A DNA stretch of 6,139 nucleotides. Source: Chitinophaga pinensis (lineage in GTDB: Bacteria > Bacteroidota > Bacteroidia > Chitinophagales > Chitinophagaceae). The notes below the pieces were generated by a model. The model searched no databases. It was not told the DNA's origin and saw only the letters and a list, made by a program, of their open reading frames with translations. Shown here one piece after another: positions 1 through 6,139 of this stretch; the first letter of the stretch is position 1, and every line of letters starts with the position of its first letter. The stretch spans positions 1 through 6,139 of the forward strand of contig CAMCBE010000132.1 in assembly GCA_945872805.1 (NCBI GenBank), read 5' to 3'. The position numbers were made by a program, and so were the translations under genes.

Positions 1-687
1 ATAATTGGCATTGACCCCTGGATTTTAAATGATAAAAACGACTTGAATAGCTGGAGAACACTTGAAAGCGAATACTACTCGATGGCAAATATCCTATTCA
101 ATGCTAAAACCCCTCAATATCCATACTTCAAACCAATCCCATTAAGAAATTTAAAAGCATTGTTTTACTATAAGTATTTCACAAGCTCATTGCAATACTT
201 AAGAAAAAATATTGCAATGGACTACGAAATAACTAATAAAAGAGAAAATTTAGGAACTACTATTTCGCCTGATGGCTCATTGACATATTCTGCAAAAACA
301 CGTAATTTAACACAAGAATTGGTCGACCTAAAAGCAAAGAGCATTATTGAAAATGATGAGGGAAAAAGCTTAAGTAATTACACAGCATTATCCGAGAGAT
401 ATTCACTTATTTTCGAGAAATTCATAAAGCATGTTCAAAATAAAAACATAAAAGTGGTTTTTTATTTTCCTCCTTTTCATCCAACAGTTTATCAGACACT
501 TAAAACAGCTAAGAAATATAAAGTTAGCCTAGAGGCAGAAGCCTATTTCAAGGAATTTGCACTAAAAAATAAAATTAAAATTATAGGATCATATAATCCC
601 CTTAGCAACAATTTGGCTAGTAATGATTTTGTAGACGGTGTCCATATTCGTGAAAATGGAATAAAGGAAATTTTTAGTCAACATTGA
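1..687 (+). CDS. SGNH/GDSL-hydrolase-like protein, 3' part only (5' end outside window)
   Basis: The reading frame is open from base 1 to the TGA at 685-687, giving 228 visible codons. No start can be assigned; the TTG at 43 is simply an internal leucine codon. The visible part begins with I-I-G-I-D-P-W-I-L-N, has a core beta-strand followed by P-P-F-H-P (codons 152-161, VVFYFPPFHP), and ends with D212-G-V-H215 about 13 residues before the stop. A strand ending in a Pro-rich loop followed by a late Asp-x-x-His pair is how SGNH/GDSL hydrolases supply two of their catalytic residues; the nucleophile Ser block would lie upstream, outside the window. Such proteins are common in Bacteroidota surface-polysaccharide clusters, where they add or remove O-acyl groups. 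No signal peptide can be judged. The family call is inferred from the C-terminal motif; an inactive relative, or a polysaccharide-cluster protein of unknown function, is the alternative. Confidence 0.6.
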   Translation: MIGIDPWILNDKNDLNSWRTLESEYYSMANILFNAKTPQYPYFKPIPLRNLKALFYYKYFTSSLQYLRKNIAMDYEITNKRENLGTTISPDGSLTYSAKTRNLTQELVDLKAKSIIENDEGKSLSNYTALSERYSLIFEKFIKHVQNKNIKVVFYFPPFHPTVYQTLKTAKKYKVSLEAEAYFKEFALKNKIKIIGSYNPLSNNLASNDFVDGVHIRENGIKEIFSQH

Positions 688-867
688 TTAGCAGTAATTA
701 GATGACAAATGCAAAAGATTCTGAACCATGAAATCATAGCTTTCTTTCAAAATCTGAAACACATCAGTGAACGTTTTATCCATCTCAACGACTAACCATT
801 CAGCAACATCTTTTGATTGGTTTAAAATTTTATTGAAATTTTGAATGCCTTTACCAATGACAGTCAT
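688..867 (-). CDS. possible small protein of 59 residues, unrecognised
   Basis: On the minus strand an ATG at 867-865 opens 59 codons to a TAA at 690-688. The peptide starts MTVIGKGIQNFNKIL and continues with an acidic, probably helical stretch (DVAEWLVVEMDKTFTDVF). An AGGA lies a few bases before the ATG. The ORF starts 15 bases after the acyltransferase stop codon, so it could be co-transcribed with that gene, and its stop directly abuts the stop of the convergent gene at 687. The composition looks protein-like, and a 59-codon run is somewhat longer than expected by chance in DNA this AT-rich. I see no signal peptide, membrane segment or known motif. It could be a real small gene, the tail of a lost gene, or a chance ORF. 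The frame is closed by a TGA at 909-907, so it cannot be a long extension of the upstream gene. Confidence 0.35.
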   Translation of the reverse strand: MTVIGKGIQNFNKILNQSKDVAEWLVVEMDKTFTDVFQILKESYDFMVQNLLHLSSNYC

Positions 868-881
868 AGGTCCTGATATTA

Positions 882-1997
882 TCAGACCCGCAGAAAAATC
901 TTTTTCTCATGCATGATGCATAAAACAGACCATTTGACTAAGACATACGCTATAGCCAAGAGAACTGCATTATAAGGATCCCCGGCTAATTGTCCAATCC
1001 ATTTAAAAATTCCATTTGTAGCATACCCCCATTCAATGAAACTCCCAGACACATAAATGAAAATAGAATTACTTCCAATTACTTTGAAGAAAAACGCCCA
1101 TTTCTTATACCCCAATACATCAATAATATAATAAAATAAAGAAAGTAGGATAAGGCTATATCCGCCTACATTTAACGCGAAAGAGCTAGTCCATAAATTT
1201 TTATTGATTGGTAAGACTATGTCCCATACATGCGCCAGTCCAACGAACACCACGCCCAGAATAGCCATAGCAAGAGACTTTTTCTCTGGTGTCATAGTTC
1301 CATTTTTAAGAAAATTGCCTGCGAGAATTCCAAGTAAGCCAGAGGCAATAGCAGGTATAGTAGAAATCAAGCCTTCTGGATCATGTATTCCTAAATAAAG
1401 TCTACCCGGCAAAACAGATCGATCAATATATGAAGCAAAATTTCCCTGCATCGTTAAATCTCCCATCGGAAAACCAGGTGCTGAATTGAATGCCAGCAAT
1501 AACCAATAACCGATAAGGATAGCCGCAAAGCAAATAATTTGAGTGCGCTCTTTTGTGTACAAATAAATTATATTAGCAAACATCCAGGCAAGTCCAATTC
1601 TACCTAAAACACTTCCAAATCGAATTTCAGAAAGGGGCTGTATCTCTAAGCCATTGTTATACAATACTCCAATCAACACAAGGACCAAGCCTCTTTTTAT
1701 AACACGACCTAAGAGCTGATTTGAGGTCTTACCCTTTTCACGATCTCGACCAACCGAAAAAGGTGTTGCCACGCCAGACATAAAAAGAAACAAAGGGAAA
1801 ATTAGATCATAAAAATGGAATCCATCCCATGCAGGATGCGTTAATTCTTCGGCAATGGCACCGAAGAATGGAGAGCCAATAGCCTTATTTAAATTATGGA
1901 ATATATCGCCTGCACCCATAATCCAAAACATATCAAATCCGCGCAATGCATCTAAGGAATAAAGTCTTTCTGATTGCTTGGTAAGGATATTAGACAT
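882..1997 (-). CDS. HGSNAT/DUF5009-family membrane acyltransferase
   Basis: This complete 371-residue integral membrane protein begins at the ATG at 1997-1995 and ends with TGA at 884-882. The N-terminus has the family signature SLDALRGFDMFWIMG (residues 14-28), followed by H54-P-A-W-D-G and a long stretch DLIFPLFLFMSGVATPFS (64-81). In human heparan-alpha-glucosaminide N-acetyltransferase the matching His of H-A-S-W-N-G is the acetyl-accepting catalytic residue, so His54 is its likely counterpart. PINKNLWTSSF near residues 263-273 is another family hallmark. About ten hydrophobic segments follow, roughly at 64-81, 98-113, 127-147, 152-170, 207-229, 241-261, 271-294, 299-322 and 342-362, plus the N-terminal one. 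The family carries acetyl groups across a membrane onto amino sugars; bacterial members (NagX-like) often sit with GlcNAc-use genes, but none is seen here. There is no clear Shine-Dalgarno, which is normal for Bacteroidota. The family call is firm; the substrate is unknown. Confidence 0.88.
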   Translation of the reverse strand: MSNILTKQSERLYSLDALRGFDMFWIMGAGDIFHNLNKAIGSPFFGAIAEELTHPAWDGFHFYDLIFPLFLFMSGVATPFSVGRDREKGKTSNQLLGRVIKRGLVLVLIGVLYNNGLEIQPLSEIRFGSVLGRIGLAWMFANIIYLYTKERTQIICFAAILIGYWLLLAFNSAPGFPMGDLTMQGNFASYIDRSVLPGRLYLGIHDPEGLISTIPAIASGLLGILAGNFLKNGTMTPEKKSLAMAILGVVFVGLAHVWDIVLPINKNLWTSSFALNVGGYSLILLSLFYYIIDVLGYKKWAFFFKVIGSNSIFIYVSGSFIEWGYATNGIFKWIGQLAGDPYNAVLLAIAYVLVKWSVLCIMHEKKIFLRV

Positions 1998-2165
1998 AGA
2001 GAAATAATTTTGGTTAACTTGATTGAATAAGACAAGAATCTAGTCAAACATGCAGCAGACATTCATCCAATTTAAAGTTAAGTGGTTTCCGAATTAATCA
2101 TGCTCTTTTTTTTCCACGAATTAGAGAGATATTACGCCTAAAATAAAGTCTTATAAAAAAGCTAA
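1998..2165. other. spacer upstream of the acyltransferase gene
   Basis: These 168 bases lie between the acyltransferase start and the end of the beta-barrel pseudogene. The acyltransferase promoter should be here, reading leftward. A TTTG is present on the minus strand, but no TAnnTTTG (Bacteroidota -7 element) stands at the expected distance, so no promoter is called. The only open frame seen on the + strand is a 15-codon one from the ATG at 2050, too short to support. An 8-base T run at about 2104-2111 is not preceded by a stem in either direction. Confidence 0.5.
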
Positions 2166-2525
2166 CTAGAATTTATATCCAGCAGTACAGATCAGATTAT
2201 GGGGTATTTCCGGCCACTTTGATGAACAATTACAACCAACCACCCAATATCTAGGCATAAAAATATAAGCTAAGCTTAAACTAATCTTAATCTTCTTGTA
2301 CCTAAAACCTAACCCGAGTTTCGTTACAGCGAAAGCAGGTAAACCAAGTCTACTTTTTTAATGTACTACGAATAGATTTAGGTGTATGCTCAATTGATAA
2401 ATTGAGGCATTTGAATTTACCAACTCCAATGGTGTACTTCAGCCAACTTGAGCTATAAAATATTGGCTCTCATAAAACATCAAGGTAGAGAATTCAAAAA
2501 AATATTCATCTAGCTCTAATGGCAT
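2166..2525 (-). pseudogene. decayed C-terminal part of an outer-membrane beta-barrel protein (FadL/OmpP1-like?)
   Basis: Three minus-strand pieces join into one beta-barrel-like protein only if the frame changes twice. Piece A (2525 to the TGA at 2441-2439) reads MPLELDEYFFEFSTLMFYES and then QYFIAQVG. Piece B (about 2445 to the TAG at 2352-2350, one frame over) reads WLKYTIGVGKFKCLNLSIEH and then TPKSIRSTLKK. Piece C (about 2354 to the TAG at 2168-2166, back in frame A) reads RLGLPAFAVTKLGLGFRYKK, then IKISLSLAYIFMPRYWVVG, and ends CTAGYKF. Alternating hydrophobic strands, short turns and a terminal Phe are the mark of outer-membrane barrels, and G-x-G-F-R-Y-K followed by L-A-Y resembles the last strands of FadL/OmpP1 transporters. 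There is no signal peptide, and the frames upstream of 2525 are full of stops, so the 5' part is lost or unrecognisable. The two shifts nearly cancel out. Uninterrupted frame A/C instead meets TGA and TAA. The barrel call is fairly safe; the family name is tentative. Confidence 0.7.
2386..2410. repeat. inverted repeat / hairpin inside the beta-barrel pseudogene
   Basis: ATGCTCAATT, a GATA loop and AATTGAGGCAT form a ten-base-pair stem with a single bulged G (2406). The inner seven bases on each side (CTCAATT/AATTGAG) are perfectly complementary. It lies in the part of the pseudogene that would encode residues C-L-N-L-S-I-E-H, so it may be a by-product of coding sequence. No T run follows on either strand, so it is not a standard terminator. 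Confidence 0.5.
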
Positions 2526-2555
2526 ATTAAAACTATTTTTAAAAGTTTAACTATT

Positions 2556-2584
2556 CAATTTTCTCAGCAAGCTGATAAAAGTTG
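2556..2584. promoter_or_regulatory. imperfect dyad upstream of the large phosphoesterase gene, possible operator
   Basis: TCAGC-AA-GCTGA (2564-2575) is a perfect 5+5 dyad. It is extended outward, after one C/T mismatch, by TTTT/AAAA and then, past a one-base bulge, by CAA/TTG. It ends 31 bases before the ATG at 2616, where a repressor or activator site could sit. The T runs are on the 5' side and the A runs on the 3' side on both strands, the wrong way round for an intrinsic terminator, and the two-base centre is too tight for a good RNA loop without opening a pair. This favours a protein-binding site over an RNA structure, but the role is an inference from position and symmetry only. Confidence 0.3.
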
Positions 2585-2615
2585 AGTATTTTTAGTATCT
2601 CAATAGAATTCTAAC

Positions 2616-5600
2616 ATGAAAACACTCATTCTTACACTTGCTATTTTTATATCAAACTCCATATTGGCCCAACCTACCTATTATTCAGTAGCTAACGCCC
2701 ATTCGCATAACGACTACGAACAACAAGCTCCTTTTTACAATGCATATAACGAAGAGTTCGGATCAATAGAGGCTGACATACACCTTATAAATGGCAACCT
2801 TTTGGTAGGCCATGATAAGGCAGATCTTAGCCCTGAAAAAACACTTGAAAACCTGTACCTCATTCCACTCAAAGATTCTAAAATTCAAAATCGATCACTT
2901 CAATTATTGATTGATATTAAAACAGAAGCTACTATAACGTTAGATTCCTTAGTAAACCTATTAAAGAAATATCCTTCAATCATTAACAATAAATCTATTA
3001 AAATAATCATCACCGGAAATAGACCTAATGAATCTCTTTACATTACTTACCCAACATTTATATGGTTCGATGGGCGGATGAATAAGACATATACTAAAGA
3101 ACAACTCACTAAAATTGGATTGATCTCTGATAGCTATGAAAGCTTTATAACGAGCAATACTCCTTGGCCAATTATTCCTGCTGACAAAGAGAAAATAGAT
3201 GTAGCCATTCAAAAAGTACATGCGCTCCATAAGCCAGCAAGACTATGGGCTACACCCGACTTTTCTGACGCCTGGGAAGAAATGATCAAATTAAAAATAG
3301 ATTTCATCAACACAGATCATATCAATGAACTGGCAGACTTTTTTATAACCCGCGACACATCCAAAAAACTGCTGCCATATAACAGAATTATAAAATCTGC
3401 TGGAACAGTACTCCGATTTGGAGACCCCTCCATAGAAAATCATGCGTTAGATGTTGCTGCAATAGAGGGAGATAGAATTGCTATCGTTGAAGAGCGTTTT
3501 GGACTAACCGCTATTGATGTTGAAAAGAAAGAAATTCTAAGTCGTTTGGCATATGCTGCTCTCCCAGATTTTAAAAGTTATATCAGCACTTACTCGGGGA
3601 TAAAAACGTTCAAATACAACCAAAAAACATGGATAGTTTGGAGTGCGGTGAACGAAGATAATAACAACTCTGCCTTAATGTTCGCTGAATGGAATAACGG
3701 ATTTATCAATCTCGGAGCAATTCCATTTCATCATATTCAACCAGCTAAGAATGCAATTCCAAATGAAGTAGAAGTTGCAATAGAGGATAACAAAACCATG
3801 CTATATCTAGTTCTAAACGGCAATAATCAACTTGTAAAAATTGATTGGGAAAGTAAACAACCAATTTGGTATACAAAAACCGGTGTTGCCCCATATGGAC
3901 TTGCTATTGCAAACAACAACATTTATGTAAGCAATTGGGCTGGCGAAACAGCCACCAACTCATCGCGTGAAAGAGCTGGAGTACCTTGGGGGCTAGCATA
4001 TACTGACCCTAAAACTGGGGCAACTGCAGGTGGCTCAGTTTCAGTATTCAATAAAAAAAGTGGTCAAAAAATAACCGAAATCAAAGTAGGACTACATCCC
4101 AACGTAATAAAAGCGTCAAAGAATGAATTGTTTGTATATGTCGCCAATGGTTCAAGCGATGAAATTTCAGTAATCAACACCGATAAAAACACAATTTCCG
4201 AAAGTATTCAGGTTGGGCTCTTTAAAGACAAAAAAATATACCAAGGAAGTACGCCAAATGGATTATTCGTCACACCAGATAATACGAACCTTTATGTTTC
4301 CAATGGTCTAGATAACGCTGTTGCTGTCGTGAAACTTGGCCTACATGCCTCGCCATTCGGCAAAGGAAAATCATATATTGAAGGATATATACCCACTGAA
4401 GCCTATCCTGCTGGATTGACAGTTATAAATAATAAAATGGTTGTCGCTAACCTTGAATCGGATGGTTCAAATGTTATTGATAAAAATACACATGCCAGAG
4501 AAATCCACAATCAACTTGCTTCTGTAAGCATTATTAATTTACCCGATCCTACTACGCTTAGTGACTATTCAAGAGATGTATTGACATTAAGTCTAATCAA
4601 TAGAACTGACCAATTATCCTTACCCCCTAGACCAAACGTTAATCCAACTCCGGTTCCGGCAAGAATGGGTGAGCCTTCTGTGTTTAAGCATGTAGTTTAC
4701 ATTATCAAGGAGAATAAAACATATGATCAAGTTTTGGGTGATATGAAAATGGGCAATGGCGATTCCTCTTTATGTGTATTTGGAGAAAACGTTACGCCAA
4801 ACACACATGCACTGGCATCACAATTTGGATGGATGGATAATTTTTATGCATCCGGTAAGTCATCCGCAGAAGGGCATCAATGGACTGATGCCGGTATGGT
4901 ATCTGACTATGTAGAAAAAAATGTTCGGGCTTGGCTTAGAAGCTATCCACACAGGCAAGAAGATGCCTTAGTGTATAACAAGGCAGGATTTATTTGGAAT
5001 CAAGCATTAGATCATGGTAAAACAGTAAAAATTTATGGAGAAGCATGTCAAACCATTTATGATCAAAAGTTAACGTGGGCTGACTTCTATAAAAAATATA
5101 AAGATTCTTCGCGAATAGATTGGTACAACAAAACAACAATCGCTAGAATACGGCCAATTATTTCAAACACATATCCAGATTGTGACAATATTGCTTTTTT
5201 AGATCAACAAAGAGCGGATATCTTCATAAACGATTGGAAACAATTTGAACGAGATAACAACTTACCCAATCTCATGATTTTATCACTGCCAAATGATCAT
5301 AGTGCTGGCACGTCCCCTGAATTTCCTACTCCTGATGCGATGGTAGCGGATAACGATTTAGCATTAGGAAGAATAGTAGAAACAATCAGTAAAAGTAAAT
5401 ACTGGGATTCAACCGTAATTTTCATCACTCAAGATGATTCACAGAGTGGGTGGGATCATGTATCGTCTTATAGAACAATTGGATTGGTCATTAGTCCTTA
5501 CAGCAACGGAAAACTAAACTCGAGTAACTACAATCAAACATCTATACTTAGAACTATTGAACAAATTCTAGGCGTGCCCCCAATGAATGTAATGGATGCA

Positions 5601-5849
5601 ACAGCAAGGCCCATGATTGATTGCTTTCAACAGAAAATAAATAGGACTGCTTACAGGAGTAGAATAAATAATATTCCACTAAACAAAATGAATAAACCAT
5701 TACATAGCCTCGTTGGGAAAGCAAGAAAATATGCCCTCGAGTCTCAACAAGAAGTATTTAATGAAGTGGATGGCGGAGAAGATGATAAAATGAATAAAAT
5801 CATCTGGTTTTATTCGAAAGGAAACGAAAAATATCCTGATATAAAGTAA
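2616..5849 (+). CDS. secreted three-part protein: GDPD/PI-PLC-like domain, YncE-like beta-propeller, AlkP-superfamily phosphoesterase
   Basis: This 1077-residue exported protein has a signal peptide (1-18, likely cleavage LA|Q). Residues about 22-245 resemble the uncharacterised PI-PLC/GDPD-like phosphodiesterases: A28-H-S-H-N-D-Y, E52-x-D54, G65-H66-D67, D100-x-K102, R209-L-W-A-T-P and N232-T-D, so the catalytic-type His/Glu/Asp set is present. Residues about 255-680 form a propeller with YVTN-like blades (IYVSN 436-440, YVAN 508-511, LYVSN 559-563). Residues about 690-1020 are a phosphoesterase of the AcpA/phospholipase C type: E699-N700, S749-S750-A-E-G-H754 (nucleophile probably one of the two Ser), N893-D-H895, D940-D941 and D947-H948, matching the metal and active-site pattern of that family. 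The propeller plus phosphatase half, with the tail ending near residue 1077, matches what is annotated as bifunctional YncE/alkaline phosphatase family proteins; the N-terminal phosphodiesterase is the unusual addition. The likely role is hydrolysis of phosphodiesters and phosphomonoesters in the periplasm or outside the cell; the substrates are unknown. There is no Shine-Dalgarno, and the start is set by the signal peptide. Confidence 0.9.
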   Translation: MKTLILTLAIFISNSILAQPTYYSVANAHSHNDYEQQAPFYNAYNEEFGSIEADIHLINGNLLVGHDKADLSPEKTLENLYLIPLKDSKIQNRSLQLLIDIKTEATITLDSLVNLLKKYPSIINNKSIKIIITGNRPNESLYITYPTFIWFDGRMNKTYTKEQLTKIGLISDSYESFITSNTPWPIIPADKEKIDVAIQKVHALHKPARLWATPDFSDAWEEMIKLKIDFINTDHINELADFFITRDTSKKLLPYNRIIKSAGTVLRFGDPSIENHALDVAAIEGDRIAIVEERFGLTAIDVEKKEILSRLAYAALPDFKSYISTYSGIKTFKYNQKTWIVWSAVNEDNNNSALMFAEWNNGFINLGAIPFHHIQPAKNAIPNEVEVAIEDNKTMLYLVLNGNNQLVKIDWESKQPIWYTKTGVAPYGLAIANNNIYVSNWAGETATNSSRERAGVPWGLAYTDPKTGATAGGSVSVFNKKSGQKITEIKVGLHPNVIKASKNELFVYVANGSSDEISVINTDKNTISESIQVGLFKDKKIYQGSTPNGLFVTPDNTNLYVSNGLDNAVAVVKLGLHASPFGKGKSYIEGYIPTEAYPAGLTVINNKMVVANLESDGSNVIDKNTHAREIHNQLASVSIINLPDPTTLSDYSRDVLTLSLINRTDQLSLPPRPNVNPTPVPARMGEPSVFKHVVYIIKENKTYDQVLGDMKMGNGDSSLCVFGENVTPNTHALASQFGWMDNFYASGKSSAEGHQWTDAGMVSDYVEKNVRAWLRSYPHRQEDALVYNKAGFIWNQALDHGKTVKIYGEACQTIYDQKLTWADFYKKYKDSSRIDWYNKTTIARIRPIISNTYPDCDNIAFLDQQRADIFINDWKQFERDNNLPNLMILSLPNDHSAGTSPEFPTPDAMVADNDLALGRIVETISKSKYWDSTVIFITQDDSQSGWDHVSSYRTIGLVISPYSNGKLNSSNYNQTSILRTIEQILGVPPMNVMDATARPMIDCFQQKINRTAYRSRINNIPLNKMNKPLHSLVGKARKYALESQQEVFNEVDGGEDDKMNKIIWFYSKGNEKYPDIK

Positions 5850-6100
5850 GAATATCTAATTATTACGCTCCGCAATTTTCTTGTCCACAAAAGATGAACC
5901 GCTTCAGGAAAACAATGAGTTGATTATCGCAGTGTCCGAGCAATAATTCTTAAATTGTGCCAACTTAAAAAAAAGGTACATATCGTTTATCATTATTACC
6001 CTTCTGTATTTGCATTTCATTAATTTTAACGGGATATATTGACTTAAATGAGCTTAATAGATCAAAATAAATCTTAAATTTCTATTTCTTAAATCGAATC
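5850..6100. other. intergenic spacer between the large gene and the next + strand gene
   Basis: No convincing gene, RNA or terminator is seen in these 251 bases. The only protein-like run is on the + strand from 5860 to a TAA at 5944-5946, 28 codons with no ATG; it includes STKDEPLQENNELIIAVSEQ and could be a gene remnant or chance. An A8 run at about 5967-5974 is not preceded by a stable stem. A TGTATTTG at 6005-6012 is one base off the Bacteroidota -7 consensus TAnnTTTG, but lacks a well-placed -33 TTTG. Confidence 0.5.
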
Positions 6101-6139
6101 ATGACAAAAAAAGAAATCTTACAATACGTAAAAAACAAT
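6101..6139 (+). CDS. start of a downstream gene, truncated by the window end
   Basis: An ATG at 6101 opens 13 codons (MTKKEILQYVKNN) that run off the window without a stop. The lysine-rich, helix-like opening and the AT-rich leader are typical of a real start in this genome type. It lies 251 bases after the large gene on the same strand and so probably has its own promoter. The piece is too short to name a family. Confidence 0.55.
   Translation, partial: MTKKEILQYVKNN

Noticed and set aside
821..845. AT-only inverted repeat (TTTAAAATTT / AAATTTTGAA around TATTG) as a terminator for the convergent genes
   Set aside because: The stem has no G-C pairs apart from wobble positions and no following T run, and it falls inside a possible coding frame; such AT palindromes are expected in this base composition.
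1204..1398. 64-codon + strand ORF
   Set aside because: It lies wholly antisense to the well-supported acyltransferase gene and its product has no recognisable features; it is a shadow frame.
2441..2468. AGCCAA ... TTGGCT inverted repeat
   Set aside because: It has only six base pairs across a 16-base gap with no extension; likely chance.
2976..3230. 84-codon - strand ORF
   Set aside because: It is antisense to the GDPD-like part of the large gene, whose frame carries clear motifs throughout.
5935..5974. GAGCAAT ... ATTGTGCC followed by an A run as a terminator after the large gene
   Set aside because: Pairing is only about five bases with a bulge, and the run is of A rather than T on the transcribed strand, so it does not fit an intrinsic terminator for the + strand gene.
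6005..6012. TGTATTTG as a Bacteroidota -7 promoter element for the last gene
   Set aside because: One fixed base differs from TAnnTTTG and no TTTG lies at the usual -33 spacing, so the evidence is too thin for a promoter call.

Overview
The window is AT-rich and reads as a member of the Bacteroidota. The evidence is the gene families present (an HGSNAT/DUF5009-type membrane acyltransferase and a YncE-like propeller joined to an alkaline-phosphatase-family domain), AT-rich start regions mostly without a clear Shine-Dalgarno, and outer-membrane beta-barrel remains ending in the typical -GYKF. This assignment is an inference from gene content; no rRNA, tRNA, CRISPR array or insertion sequence is visible.

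Layout, left to right. Positions 1-687 (+) hold the 3' part of a gene whose product ends like an SGNH/GDSL-type hydrolase, of the sort found in surface-polysaccharide loci. Convergent to it, 688-867 (-) is a possible 59-codon gene that exactly fills the gap before the next stop codon. Positions 882-1997 (-) encode a complete multi-spanning acyltransferase of the heparan-alpha-glucosaminide N-acetyltransferase (HGSNAT)/DUF5009 family, with its catalytic-type histidine present. The 618-bp gap that follows is not empty: 2166-2525 (-) is a decayed, frame-broken C-terminal piece of an outer-membrane beta-barrel protein, perhaps FadL/OmpP1-like, and it contains a strong hairpin sequence. Just upstream of the large gene lies a 29-bp imperfect dyad.

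Positions 2616-5849 (+) encode the main gene, a 1077-residue secreted protein. It has three parts: a glycerophosphodiester phosphodiesterase/PI-PLC-like barrel, a YVTN/YncE-like beta-propeller, and a phosphoesterase domain of the alkaline-phosphatase superfamily (acid phosphatase AcpA/phospholipase C type). After a 251-bp spacer with no clear content, the first 13 codons of another + strand gene run off the window at 6101-6139.

How the genes fit together is only partly clear. The large protein looks self-contained: two phosphoester-cleaving domains on one exported chain would suit stepwise scavenging of phosphate and glycerol from phospholipid-derived material outside the cytoplasm. The acyltransferase and the SGNH-like gene both fit acyl transfer or removal on glycans, but they are convergent and so are not one operon.
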